Below are positions 17,899 through 25,943 of a stretch of DNA of 64,000 bases, in pieces; within the stretch, counting starts at the first letter, position 1; every line of letters begins with the position of its first letter. This stretch comes from BJHL01 sp040378885 (GTDB lineage Bacteria > Planctomycetota > Phycisphaerae > Phycisphaerales > UBA1924). Where the stretch lies: positions 1 through 64,000 of the forward strand of contig JBKDAN010000049.1 of NCBI GenBank assembly GCA_046316615.1. The letters are read 5' to 3'. Below the pieces are notes generated by a model that saw only the letters and a program-made list of their open reading frames with translations, was not told where the DNA came from and searched no databases. The position numbers and the translations under genes were made by a program.

Positions 17899-18939
17899 GT
17901 GCCGCGGTATAAGTTGACCATTGCGTATGACGGGACGGACTTCTGCGGGTGGCAGAAGCAGGAGCCGTTTGTGGATAGTCACACGCCGCCGAAGGAGGCT
18001 CGGAGGCTTGCGTCTGGCGAGCGGACGGCGCCGGGCGCGGAGACTGATGGCACGGCTGCGCTTGCGCACGATGCGATGATCTTGGAGCAACTGGGCACGC
18101 GCGAGGGCGAGACACGGCCGCGTGTTGCGCTGCGCACGGTGCAGGCAGTGGTGGAGCGGGCGGTGCGCGAGATCGTGCGCGAGCCGATCACGTTGCAGGG
18201 CAGCAGCCGTACGGATGCGGGTGTGCACGCGTGGGGGCAGGTGGCCGCGTTCAGTTGCAGTCCGTGGGAGCAGAAGAGTGCGGGTGATGTTGGTGCGGGC
18301 GACGCGATTGGAGATGCAGAGGGGGGCGGCATGGGGAGCCGCGGTATGGGGTGGCCTCTTGAACGGGGCACCGAGCGACTGCTGCGTGCGGTGAACAGTC
18401 GTTTGCCTGATGATGTGATTGTTCGTGCCATCGAGCCGACTTCGCATCTGTTTGATCCGACGAATGACGCGACGAGCAAGGCGTATTCATACACATTGCA
18501 CACGGGTGAGATGCGGGCGCTGCGCGACCGTCGCTTTGTGCATCACATTCGAGAGCGTCTGGATGTTGCTGCGATGCATGAAGCTGCGCAGCAGCTTGTG
18601 GGTGAGCATGATTTTGTGAGCTTCGCCGCGCTGCATCATGGGCGGTTGACGACGGTGCGGACGGTCTTTTCGTGTAGCGTGCGTGAAGTGGAGAGTGCGG
18701 ACACAGTTGATGCGTCGGCAGGTGTGCGACGCGTGCGCATTGATGTCTCTGGCAGCGGCTTTCTGTACAACATGGTTCGCATCATCAGCGGCACGCTGGT
18801 GGAAGTGGGCAAGGGCCGCATGAAGCCTGGTGACATACCTGCCATTCTCGCGGCGAAGGATCGGCGGCGGGCGGGGCCGACGCTGCCGGGAAGTGGTTTG
18901 TGTCTGGAGTGGATCAAGTACGCAGCGAGCGAGGGGTGA
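17899..18939 (+). CDS. truA: tRNA pseudouridine synthase A with insertions
   Basis: TruA converts uridines 38-40 in the anticodon stem-loop of tRNAs to pseudouridine. Family motifs are present: YKLTIAYDGTDFCGWQKQ at the N-terminus, the catalytic motif GSSRTDAGVHAWGQVAAF with the nucleophilic Asp, and SGSGFLYNMVRIISGTLVEVG near the end. The protein has 346 residues instead of about 250-270. One insertion of roughly 45 residues lies between GWQKQ and RTVQAVVE; a second, glycine-rich one of roughly 35 residues follows QVAAFSCSPW. The start is taken as GTG 17899, the normal family position (VPRYKLTIAYDG); the longer frame from 17833 overlaps the divergent gene. It ends 7 bases before the next ATG. 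Confidence 0.95.
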   Translation: MPRYKLTIAYDGTDFCGWQKQEPFVDSHTPPKEARRLASGERTAPGAETDGTAALAHDAMILEQLGTREGETRPRVALRTVQAVVERAVREIVREPITLQGSSRTDAGVHAWGQVAAFSCSPWEQKSAGDVGAGDAIGDAEGGGMGSRGMGWPLERGTERLLRAVNSRLPDDVIVRAIEPTSHLFDPTNDATSKAYSYTLHTGEMRALRDRRFVHHIRERLDVAAMHEAAQQLVGEHDFVSFAALHHGRLTTVRTVFSCSVREVESADTVDASAGVRRVRIDVSGSGFLYNMVRIISGTLVEVGKGRMKPGDIPAILAAKDRRRAGPTLPGSGLCLEWIKYAASEG

Positions 18940-18946
18940 GAGAGAC

Positions 18947-19393
18947 ATGGACGAAACGGGTACAGACCTGCAAAGCACAGGCATCTCTTGGAGGGTCGTT
19001 CGCTGGGGGGTGGCGGTGGGTGTCGTTACGGCGGGGTTGGGGTTGTGTGTCAGTGGGAACGGTGCGTATGGGTGTCGGGCGATGCTGGAGTATCGCAAGA
19101 ATCCGTTCACGTTGACGCCGCCGACGCCGGAGGGTGAACTGGCGAGCCGCGAGCGTGGCGATGTGATTGTGCAGGCGCTGCGGGCGCATCGGGCTGCGAG
19201 GGGCACGTATCCGCGCACACTGGCGGAACTGGTGCCCAGTCAACTGGCGAGTATCGATCCGCCGCTGGTGGGGGACAAGCAGTGGCAGTACGAACGGCTG
19301 GACAACGATCGATTTCAGCTGCGCTTCTGGATCGGTCCGTCGTATCAGAACGACGTGATCACGCAAGAGGCCCAGTGGCGTGTGGACCGTTGA
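18947..19393 (+). CDS. Membrane-anchored protein with secretin-G-like C-domain
   Basis: A 148-residue protein. One membrane segment lies at about 19-43 (WGVAVGVVTAGLGLCVS). The extracytoplasmic part contains D-V-I-V-Q-A-L-R-A-H-R-A-A-R-G-T-Y-P-R-T-L followed by A-E-L-V-P, a pattern found in the C-terminal halves of type II secretion G-like pseudopilins. GAGGGGTGAGAGAG precedes ATG 18947, and the start is 7 bases after truA, so the two are probably co-transcribed. The pilin-like N-terminal GFTLxE motif is absent, so it is not a normal pseudopilin. Function unknown. Confidence 0.75.
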   Translation: MDETGTDLQSTGISWRVVRWGVAVGVVTAGLGLCVSGNGAYGCRAMLEYRKNPFTLTPPTPEGELASRERGDVIVQALRAHRAARGTYPRTLAELVPSQLASIDPPLVGDKQWQYERLDNDRFQLRFWIGPSYQNDVITQEAQWRVDR

Positions 19394-19427
19394 GGGCGAT
19401 TCGGCCGCTCCGCGCGTACATTCGGTC

Positions 19428-20636
19428 TTGGCCCGCATTCTGCACATCTCCACCCGGCTCATCCTTGGCGGCAGCCAGGAGAACACCGTGCTCTCGTGCG
19501 AAGGTCAGGCGCGACGTGGCCACGATGTGCATCTGGCGTTCGGGCCCATCTACGGGCCTGAAGGATCACTGCTTGACCGTGTGCAGCAGTTTCGCAGCGA
19601 TGAAGGTCGCGTGATCACGACACATGTCGTGCCCGACATGATCCGCGAGGTCTCGCCGCGGCGCGATCTTCGTGCGTTCTACCAGCTCAAGCGCCTTATC
19701 GCCGACATCAAGCCCGATGTGGTCCACACCCACAGCAGCAAGGCGGGCATTGTGGGCCGGGCGGCGGCGTGGTCGCTGCTCAAGCAGTTTCCGACCATGC
19801 GCGTTGTCCACACGATTCACGGGCCGCCGTTCATGCCTGTTGAAGGTTCGCTGCTGCAACGCACCAAGGTGAGCGTGAACAACACGATTTACACGATTGC
19901 TGAGAAGTACGCGGCCCGTCGCTGCCACACGATTGTCAGTGTTGCTGACGCGATGACCAAACAGTTTCTCGCGCGAGGCATTGGCACGCCCAGCCAGTAC
20001 ATCACCGTGCGCAGCGGCATGGAAGTGGGGCCGTTTGTCGCCGCACGTGCGATGGATCGCGGTGCGCTGCGGCGCGAACTGGGCATTGCGGAAGACGCGT
20101 TTGTCATCGGGACTGTCGCGCGGCTCGCGCAGCACAAAGGGCACGACGACATCATCGATGCGCTGCGCAACGAGCTCAAGAGCCCGCAGTGCGCTCGCTG
20201 GCACTTGCTGTGGGTGGGCGATGGGTGGTGGCGCGAGCGGTTGGAAACTCGCTTACGCGAAGCGGGGCTGCGCGAGCGCGTCACGCTGACGGGCCTGGTG
20301 CCGCCGCAGCGCGTGCCCGCGCTCATCCGCGCGATGGATGTGCTGGTGCACCCCAGCTACCGCGAAGGCCTGCCACGCACGGTGCCGCAGGCGCTGCTGG
20401 CGGGCGCGTTGCCCATTGCGTACGACGTAGACGGCACGGGAGAGATATGCCGAGACATGCAGACAGGCCGCCTGGTGCCTGCCGGTGACATCGCACGACT
20501 GCGCGAGGCGATGACTTGGGCAGCAACACACCCGGGCGACGTGGCGGCGATGATCTCGCGAGGACAGGCGGAATGCGAGCGCGAGTTTGATGCGGGGGTG
20601 ATGGTGGAGCGGTTGGAGAGGGTGTATGGCTTGTGA
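19428..20636 (+). CDS. GT4-family glycosyltransferase
   Basis: A 402-residue GT-B glycosyltransferase. The N-domain opens ARILHISTRLILGGSQENT, with the glycine-rich acceptor loop, and continues with DVVHTHSSKAGIVGRAAAW and VHTIHGPPF. The C-domain has the donor-sugar region VIGTVARLAQHKGHDDIIDA, then LVHPSYREGLPRTVPQALLAG, which contains the E-G-x-P-x-x-x-x-E-A-like site. Such enzymes build surface polysaccharide. The start is unclear: TTG 19428 matches the usual family N-terminus, while GTG 19380 overlaps the preceding gene and has AAGAGG upstream. No other polysaccharide gene is nearby. Confidence 0.92.
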   Translation: MARILHISTRLILGGSQENTVLSCEGQARRGHDVHLAFGPIYGPEGSLLDRVQQFRSDEGRVITTHVVPDMIREVSPRRDLRAFYQLKRLIADIKPDVVHTHSSKAGIVGRAAAWSLLKQFPTMRVVHTIHGPPFMPVEGSLLQRTKVSVNNTIYTIAEKYAARRCHTIVSVADAMTKQFLARGIGTPSQYITVRSGMEVGPFVAARAMDRGALRRELGIAEDAFVIGTVARLAQHKGHDDIIDALRNELKSPQCARWHLLWVGDGWWRERLETRLREAGLRERVTLTGLVPPQRVPALIRAMDVLVHPSYREGLPRTVPQALLAGALPIAYDVDGTGEICRDMQTGRLVPAGDIARLREAMTWAATHPGDVAAMISRGQAECEREFDAGVMVERLERVYGL

Positions 20637-20731
20637 AAGCGTGCTGGACAATAATCGGTACGTGCTTGGAGAGTTTCAGGTAGCGACGAGGAGTCGTCCT
20701 GTTACACCACCGAGCCGAGAAGGGGAAAGCA

Positions 20732-21433
20732 GTGCAGCAGTCTCCATATCAAGGTTTTCACGTTCCTGCAGAGGATTTTGCCGCGAATCCTGATCCTCGC
20801 GTCCCTTGCGTCTTGCTGATCGATACGTCGTCATCGATGAGTGGGAGGCCAATCGAGGAACTGAATGCAGGCTTGCAACAGTTTCGATCTGAAGTGAATG
20901 ATGATGCCATCGCCGCTAGACGGGTTGAAGTGGCACTGTTTACGTTCGGCGGATCAGTGCAGCTCGTGCATGACTTCGCGACGGTCCGCAACTTCTACCC
21001 ACCGATGCTCTCGACGTCTGGCGATACGCCAATGGCAGAGGCAGTCGCTCGCGGAGTTGCGCACCTCGAAGCTCGGAAGGAAGCTTACAAGGCCGGCGGA
21101 GTCGCATACTACCGCCCTTGGATTTTTCTGATTACCGATGGTGCGCCAACGGACCGCGCTGAGGCGTGGGGTATGGCATGCCAAGCTGTGGGAATGGGAG
21201 AAGACCAGAAGAAGTTCATGTTCTTTGCGGTCGGCACGGCAGATGCCGACTTTACAAAGCTCAAGCAGATTTCGCCCGCACGTGATCCGCTGCGACTGAA
21301 AGGTCTCGCATTCCGCGAGCTGTTTAGGTGGCTATCCAGCTCGTTCAAGAGCACTTCGCACTCTCAGCCGGGAGCGGTCGCTGTACTTCCGCCTGCCACC
21401 GGCCCGACAGGCTGGGGTGAAGTTGCCACATGA
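20732..21433 (+). CDS. TerY/YegL-like von Willebrand A domain protein
   Basis: A 233-residue cytoplasmic vWA protein. The metal-ion site (MIDAS) is complete: DTSSSMSG at about 31-38, the threonine in TSGDTPM at about 95-101, and the aspartate in LITDGAPTD at about 134-142. GTG 20732 is the start, with AAGGGG upstream. Its stop overlaps the start of the PP2C gene (ATGA, 21430-21433), so the two are translationally coupled. Together with the next two genes it forms the vWA-phosphatase-kinase triad of the TerY-P / E. coli YegL-YegK-YegI type. The vWA protein probably is a substrate or adaptor for the kinase/phosphatase pair. Codon third positions are more A/T-rich than flanking genes. Confidence 0.93.
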   Translation: MQQSPYQGFHVPAEDFAANPDPRVPCVLLIDTSSSMSGRPIEELNAGLQQFRSEVNDDAIAARRVEVALFTFGGSVQLVHDFATVRNFYPPMLSTSGDTPMAEAVARGVAHLEARKEAYKAGGVAYYRPWIFLITDGAPTDRAEAWGMACQAVGMGEDQKKFMFFAVGTADADFTKLKQISPARDPLRLKGLAFRELFRWLSSSFKSTSHSQPGAVAVLPPATGPTGWGEVAT

Positions 21434-22173
21434 CAACTTGGCGGACTGCGCATGGAAGTGAAGTTGGCTCGTCTCACGCAGCAATGGGCTCGTCGTGCCA
21501 AGACGCCCACGTAATTGATTTCATCGATGACGTGTTATTCGCGGCGGTCTCAGATGGTGCTGGTAGTTGCGAGCTGTCCGCCACCGGTGCAGCGGCAGCT
21601 TGCACGTGGGCAGTGCAGTACATGAAGTCTTCGTTCACTCGTGCTTTCGAACCGAGTGCGGCTGTGAAGATCATGCACGGCGCCTTTCAGTGCGCGCGGA
21701 CAGAGCTTGAGCAGTTGGCCGTGCGAGAGGGAAGGCCACTTCGTGATTATTCATGCACTCTCCTCGCTGCGATGGTAACGGATGAGTTTTCAGCCTTTGC
21801 TCAAATTGGCGACGGTGCGTCCGTCTTTCGCCTTGGTGGCGAGGTGTTGCTCGCGCATTGGCCCGAACAGGAAATGCTGAATCTGACAGACTTCTTGACC
21901 GCTGAACGGTGGCAGTCTGTGGTGAACGTGCGATTACTTCCCGGTCGAGTCACCGAGCTCGCGATGATGTCGGATGGACTTACTCAGTTGTTCATAGATA
22001 ATCAGGGCCGGTGTCCGCACGTGCCCGCGTTGCTGCCACTGTGGGCGGCGTGCCGACAGTCACCTGATCCCGCGTCACTGAATCAGGATCTCCGCGCGTT
22101 CCTGGCATCCTCAGTGGTCAACGATCGGAGTGACGACGATAAGACACTTGTCATTGCCACGCGGATGGATTGA
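21430..22173 (+). CDS. YegK-like PP2C serine/threonine phosphatase
   Basis: A 247-residue stand-alone PP2C-fold phosphatase. Metal-binding and catalytic motifs are present: SCQDAH at about 22-27, AVSDGAGSC at about 39-47, IGDGASVFRL, MMSDGLTQL and SDDDKTLVIA near the end. It should dephosphorylate Ser/Thr residues and oppose the kinase encoded immediately downstream. The ATG overlaps the stop of the vWA gene by four bases and the kinase starts one base after its stop (TGAG-ATG), giving a tight three-gene operon. Family assignment to YegK is based on gene context and motifs. Confidence 0.92.
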   Translation: MTTWRTAHGSEVGSSHAAMGSSCQDAHVIDFIDDVLFAAVSDGAGSCELSATGAAAACTWAVQYMKSSFTRAFEPSAAVKIMHGAFQCARTELEQLAVREGRPLRDYSCTLLAAMVTDEFSAFAQIGDGASVFRLGGEVLLAHWPEQEMLNLTDFLTAERWQSVVNVRLLPGRVTELAMMSDGLTQLFIDNQGRCPHVPALLPLWAACRQSPDPASLNQDLRAFLASSVVNDRSDDDKTLVIATRMD

Positions 22174-22174
22174 G

Positions 22175-24103
22175 ATGAGCGAGTATCGCATAGGTTCTGG
22201 CTTGCGGATTAGGCTCGGCAAAAAGCTCGGCGAAGGTGGCCAAGCGGTGGTGTTTGAAGTCGCTGAGCACAGCAATCTTGCTGCGAAAGTGTTCAGTGAC
22301 CGTAAGATTGAGACAGAATCGAAGCTCAGGGCAGCACTCCGTGTCAGGAGCCCAGCCTTAGAGTCCGTCGCCGCTTGGCCGATTGACCTTATTTTTGACG
22401 AAACCGGAAAGTGCGCCGGTTATGTGATGCCCAAGGTTGCGGGTGCACGTGAAGTTGATCTCCTGGCGCACCCCGCGGAACGCCGCATCGCGTTTCCCGA
22501 ATCCGATTACGGATTTTTGTTACATGTGTCACTCAATCTCGCTCGGTCGGTCGCTCAACTCCATTCGAACGGATGCGTCATCGGTGACTTGAACGCGCGG
22601 AACGTCTTGTTGAGTTCCGATGGCGTGGTGAGGTGGATCGATACCGATAGCTTTCAATACGAGATAAACGGTGAGTTGTTCGCGTGTCCCGTGGGCAGCG
22701 AATTGTTCACGCCACCGGAGTTGCAAGGTACTCGAAGGGGTTCGTCGCGATTGACGACCAATCACGATGTGTTTGGTCTCGCCGTTCTCTGCTTTCAATT
22801 GCTGATGCTCGGCCGACATCCCTACGCGGGTGTTCCGCGTGACGGCAGAGCCCGGCAGATTCCCGAAGCGATCGTCGAAGGCGCATATGCGTACGCGCCA
22901 GCCGGTGTCCTTTCACCGCCACCAGAGTCGTTAGACATCAACCTGCTCGGCGGTCTGTCGGCGATGTTTGCCCGAGCGTTCCTGGGTACCCAGCGACCGA
23001 CTGCCGACGAGTGGTGTTCGGTTCTAGAGGGCGAACAGCGTCGTGCGCGACGCTGTGCCGCTAATCCGCGTCACCTTGTGCTAGGCGATTCGACAAGGTG
23101 TGCCCTGTGTGCACTGCGAGCGGACCCATTTGTTTCAACACGGCGATCGACAGCCGGTGGAGTGTTTGAACACGCGTCGACAGCACAGTTGATGGGACTG
23201 CTTGATGGCTTGGAGCGACCATGTCGTCTTGCTGACTTTGGGCAAAGTCAGTCTGTCGAGAAGTTGGCTAGGCGAGTTCCTTATGCGTGGCCGTCGTCGA
23301 GTGGGAAAGTCTGGGGCATTGCTCTCGGGCTCGCTGGTGCTGGCATCGCCGCGCTCTGTCCATTGGACACCGACATGAGGCTGTTCTCACTCGCTATGGG
23401 TGTTGTGCTAGGTGGTGCATGCTTTGGGATCGCGTCCGTGCGCGATAGCATGACCGCACGTCGATTCACGCCTCTGCGAGACCGAGCGAACAGCTCAGTC
23501 ATCGCGTATGAAGCTTCAGAACGTGAGGCTCTCGCTGTCGAACAGGCTTGTATGGATCAGCTTGGTCCGCGATGGGCTGCCATCGACGAACGGAAGCGCA
23601 AGCTCACCGAGATGAACGCCGCACTTGCGAATATCTCCGCAAATGCGATGCACACCTGGAGGACGGCAAAGCTTCAAGAATACCTTCAATCCCAGATGAT
23701 TCGGACAGCAGGGATACCAGGTATTGGGCCCGCACGAGTTGCCACCCTCGCGTCGTTCGGTGTGGAAACAGCAGCAGATGTCTCAATGGCAACGGTCCGA
23801 CGTGTACCAGGATTTGGTCAGGAACTGACACGGCGCGTTCTCGATTGGAAATCTAGTTGTGAGCGAGCATTCTCCAGAGCCAGTCTTCCTCCGGTACCGC
23901 AATGGCACATCGACCAGCTTCGATTGGAACAGACACAAGCGATCGCGTTGCTCGCGATGGAGTTGAAACGCGACGCCGCGGCATACACCGCAGATCGAGC
24001 TCAATTTGAATCGCGACTACAGCAACTGGCAAATCGACTTGAGAGTACGGGTACTCAAATGCGAGCTGCATTAGATGAGGTTGCGGCATTCCGCGCCTCG
24101 TAG
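22175..24103 (+). CDS. YegI-like Ser/Thr kinase with zinc motif, two membrane segments and HhH domain
   Basis: A 642-residue kinase. The glycine loop is GEGGQAVVFEV (19-29), the ATP lysine is K38 in LAAKVF, and the catalytic loop is GDLNARNVLL (137-146, D138 and N143). The usual DFG is replaced by IDTDSF (155-160). After the kinase lobe comes a short Cys/His motif (CAANPRH ... CALC), then two hydrophobic segments (VWGIALGLAGAGIAALC and LFSLAMGVVLGGACFG). A coiled region leads to tandem helix-hairpin-helix motifs (IPGIGPARVATLASFG, VRRVPGFGQELTRRVL) and a final coiled coil. This order matches E. coli YegI. The HhH unit suggests nucleic-acid contact but this is unproven. The ATG at 22175 directly follows the phosphatase stop. 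Confidence 0.93.
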   Translation: MSEYRIGSGLRIRLGKKLGEGGQAVVFEVAEHSNLAAKVFSDRKIETESKLRAALRVRSPALESVAAWPIDLIFDETGKCAGYVMPKVAGAREVDLLAHPAERRIAFPESDYGFLLHVSLNLARSVAQLHSNGCVIGDLNARNVLLSSDGVVRWIDTDSFQYEINGELFACPVGSELFTPPELQGTRRGSSRLTTNHDVFGLAVLCFQLLMLGRHPYAGVPRDGRARQIPEAIVEGAYAYAPAGVLSPPPESLDINLLGGLSAMFARAFLGTQRPTADEWCSVLEGEQRRARRCAANPRHLVLGDSTRCALCALRADPFVSTRRSTAGGVFEHASTAQLMGLLDGLERPCRLADFGQSQSVEKLARRVPYAWPSSSGKVWGIALGLAGAGIAALCPLDTDMRLFSLAMGVVLGGACFGIASVRDSMTARRFTPLRDRANSSVIAYEASEREALAVEQACMDQLGPRWAAIDERKRKLTEMNAALANISANAMHTWRTAKLQEYLQSQMIRTAGIPGIGPARVATLASFGVETAADVSMATVRRVPGFGQELTRRVLDWKSSCERAFSRASLPPVPQWHIDQLRLEQTQAIALLAMELKRDAAAYTADRAQFESRLQQLANRLESTGTQMRAALDEVAAFRAS

Positions 24104-24763
24104 GGGTGACGCACGGCGAGTGGCCCAACTTCGGGAGTTGGCGTCACTCGAGAACCGATCGGTGCTTGTGCCACAGCTAGCCTCATGCACGCAACCGCGC
24201 TGATTCGATGGAACTAACTTCCCGCAGATCACACCGCGCGCGCACACTCCTCGAAATCTGCACGCGCGGACCACGCTTGTGCGCGCAATGTGTGTCCTCG
24301 GCCCCGATTCTTCTTGAATCACACCAGACATTCTGCGAAAATGCGCATCTGGTGGCCCGTCACGAGTCACCAAGTTCCTCTGTTCGCGTTAAGCGGCGGT
24401 AGTCAGCTAGCGGAGTCGACGGCGACAATGCAGTTGGCGCGCCCGATGATCGAGCGAGCACGGACTTGGTAACAACCGAACCATCCACCAGCGGTCTTGG
24501 ACAAAGTGGGGAAACCCGACCGCCGAGGAACACGCCACGGCATCGATGAAAATCGATGAGGTCCAAGCCCGCCAATTTCGGTGCGCCAGCCGCTTACCCA
24601 CTTTGCTCTTTGGAGCAAAGCGGGCCGATCATCCCACGCACGCGGAAACCGAAAGCTGGCTCCAATCCAAAAAGCACCGAAGCCGTCACCGCGGCCACGG
24701 CTTCGCCTTGCCTGTCCTCGGGTACTCGGGCACTTCTGCACTCTTCGTCCCTACCCTCGCCCC
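24104..24763. other. 660-base intergenic region without a recognisable gene
   Basis: No reading frame here shows the codon pattern of its neighbours, and no tRNA-like TTCGA arm was found. Just after the kinase stop, GTGACG (24106-24111) pairs with CGTCAC (24142-24147) and CCAACT (24125-24130) with AGTTGG (24136-24141), a possible weak terminator. At 24679-24704, GAAGCCGT pairs with ACGGCTTC about 60 bases before the next gene. The rest looks like A/T-richer spacer belonging with the triad. Confidence 0.5.
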
Positions 24764-25780
24764 ATGACTTCAGCTCCCGCCGGAACTTCCCGATCACAGC
24801 GTCGCTACATCAAGGACATGGGTGCGCCTGAGTTTGTGCGGGGGATCTTTTCGGTTGCCAACTTGCAGCTGGGCCAAACGCGTCAGGGCAAGCCTTACCT
24901 CAAGTGCATCGTGGGCGATTCGTCGGGCGAGATGCCGGGCCGTATGTGGTCGATTGATGAGCCCACGTTCAAGCGGCTGCCGATTGATGGGTTTGTGTAC
25001 ATCGAGGGGGAAACGCAGCCGTATGGCGGCGAATTGCAGATGATCATTCACGCGATTGATCCGGCGGATCCATCGGCGGAGGAGATGCAGGAACTGCTGC
25101 CCGTGACGCAGCGCGACGTGGGGCAGATGTTCGCGGAGGTGACGCAACTGCTGGACACGCTCAAGCATCCTGCCGCACAGGCCCTCGCGAAGGGATATCT
25201 CGCGGATGAATATCTGATGGACGCGTTCCGGCGGGCACCGGCGGCCAAGAGCATGCACCATGCGTTCTTGGGCGGGCTGCTTGAGCACACGCTGACGCTG
25301 ATGCAGATTGCGGATCGCATCTGCCCGCTCTACCCCAAGATCAATCGTGACTTGGTGATGTTGGGCCTTTTTCTGCACGATTTGGGCAAGACGCGCGAGC
25401 TGGTGTTTGATCGTGCGTTCGGCTACAGCGACCGTGGCGAGCTGATCGGACACATCGTGGATGGCGCGATCATGCTGCATGACAAGAGCCAGGTCATCAT
25501 GCGCGAGCAGGGCATTCGCTTCCCTGTCGGATTTATCACGGTGCTGCAGCACATCATCCTGAGCCACCACGGGGAGCCGGAATTTGGCGCGGCCAAGATT
25601 CCGAGCACGCCCGAGGCGATCATGATCAATCTGATCGACAATCTTGACGCGAAGACGGTCATGTGCGTCGCCGCGGCGCGGCCTGAGCGGACCAACCCGA
25701 TCGAAACCGGCGGGAACTTCACGGAGAAGCAGTGGGCCCTGAACGGGGCCAAGCTGTATAAGAAGGATCCGCTGGCGTAA
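24764..25780 (+). CDS. YhaM-like OB + HD domain 3'-5' exoribonuclease
   Basis: A 338-residue protein. The N-terminal OB-fold nucleic-acid binding region runs from about 20 to 95 (RQGKPYLKCIVGDSSGEMPG, then WSIDEPTFKRL). The HD phosphohydrolase domain follows with metal ligands in HHAFLGGLLEHT, FLHDLGKTREL and HIILSHHGEPEFG, and LIDNLDAK supplies the last aspartate. This order is that of YhaM/CBF1 exoribonucleases that trim RNA and single-stranded DNA. ATG 24764 keeps the full OB domain; ATG 24818 is an alternative. The gene precedes rpoN on the same strand, but rpoN has its own promoter. Confidence 0.9.
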   Translation: MTSAPAGTSRSQRRYIKDMGAPEFVRGIFSVANLQLGQTRQGKPYLKCIVGDSSGEMPGRMWSIDEPTFKRLPIDGFVYIEGETQPYGGELQMIIHAIDPADPSAEEMQELLPVTQRDVGQMFAEVTQLLDTLKHPAAQALAKGYLADEYLMDAFRRAPAAKSMHHAFLGGLLEHTLTLMQIADRICPLYPKINRDLVMLGLFLHDLGKTRELVFDRAFGYSDRGELIGHIVDGAIMLHDKSQVIMREQGIRFPVGFITVLQHIILSHHGEPEFGAAKIPSTPEAIMINLIDNLDAKTVMCVAAARPERTNPIETGGNFTEKQWALNGAKLYKKDPLA

Positions 25781-25827
25781 GTGACCGGGAGCCGGGATCG
25801 TGGAGCGGGGAAAGCCGCGAATACAGT

Positions 25828-25843
25828 TGGCATGGAACTTGCA
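25828..25843 (+). promoter_or_regulatory. Sigma-54 (-24/-12) promoter upstream of rpoN
   Basis: TGGCATG-N4-TTGCA at 25828-25843 matches the sigma-54 consensus TGGCAYG-N4-TTGCW. The GG (25829-25830) and GC (25841-25842) dinucleotides are exactly 10 bases apart. Transcription would start near 25855, about 90 bases before the rpoN start codon. This implies autoregulation of rpoN by its own sigma factor plus an unknown enhancer-binding protein. Confidence 0.75.
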
Positions 25844-25943
25844 GTGGCGGCGTGGATCACGCCGATACTGCGCTGTGCACCGGATTAACCGCGTGCCAAC
25901 GAGTGGTGGAACCACCCGATGACCATGCCAGCGGAGGCGGCGG

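Noticed and set aside
24104..24763. tRNA or degraded gene in the spacer after the kinase
   Set aside because: No T-arm (GGTTCGA) or acceptor pairing was found and the open frames have no coding pattern.
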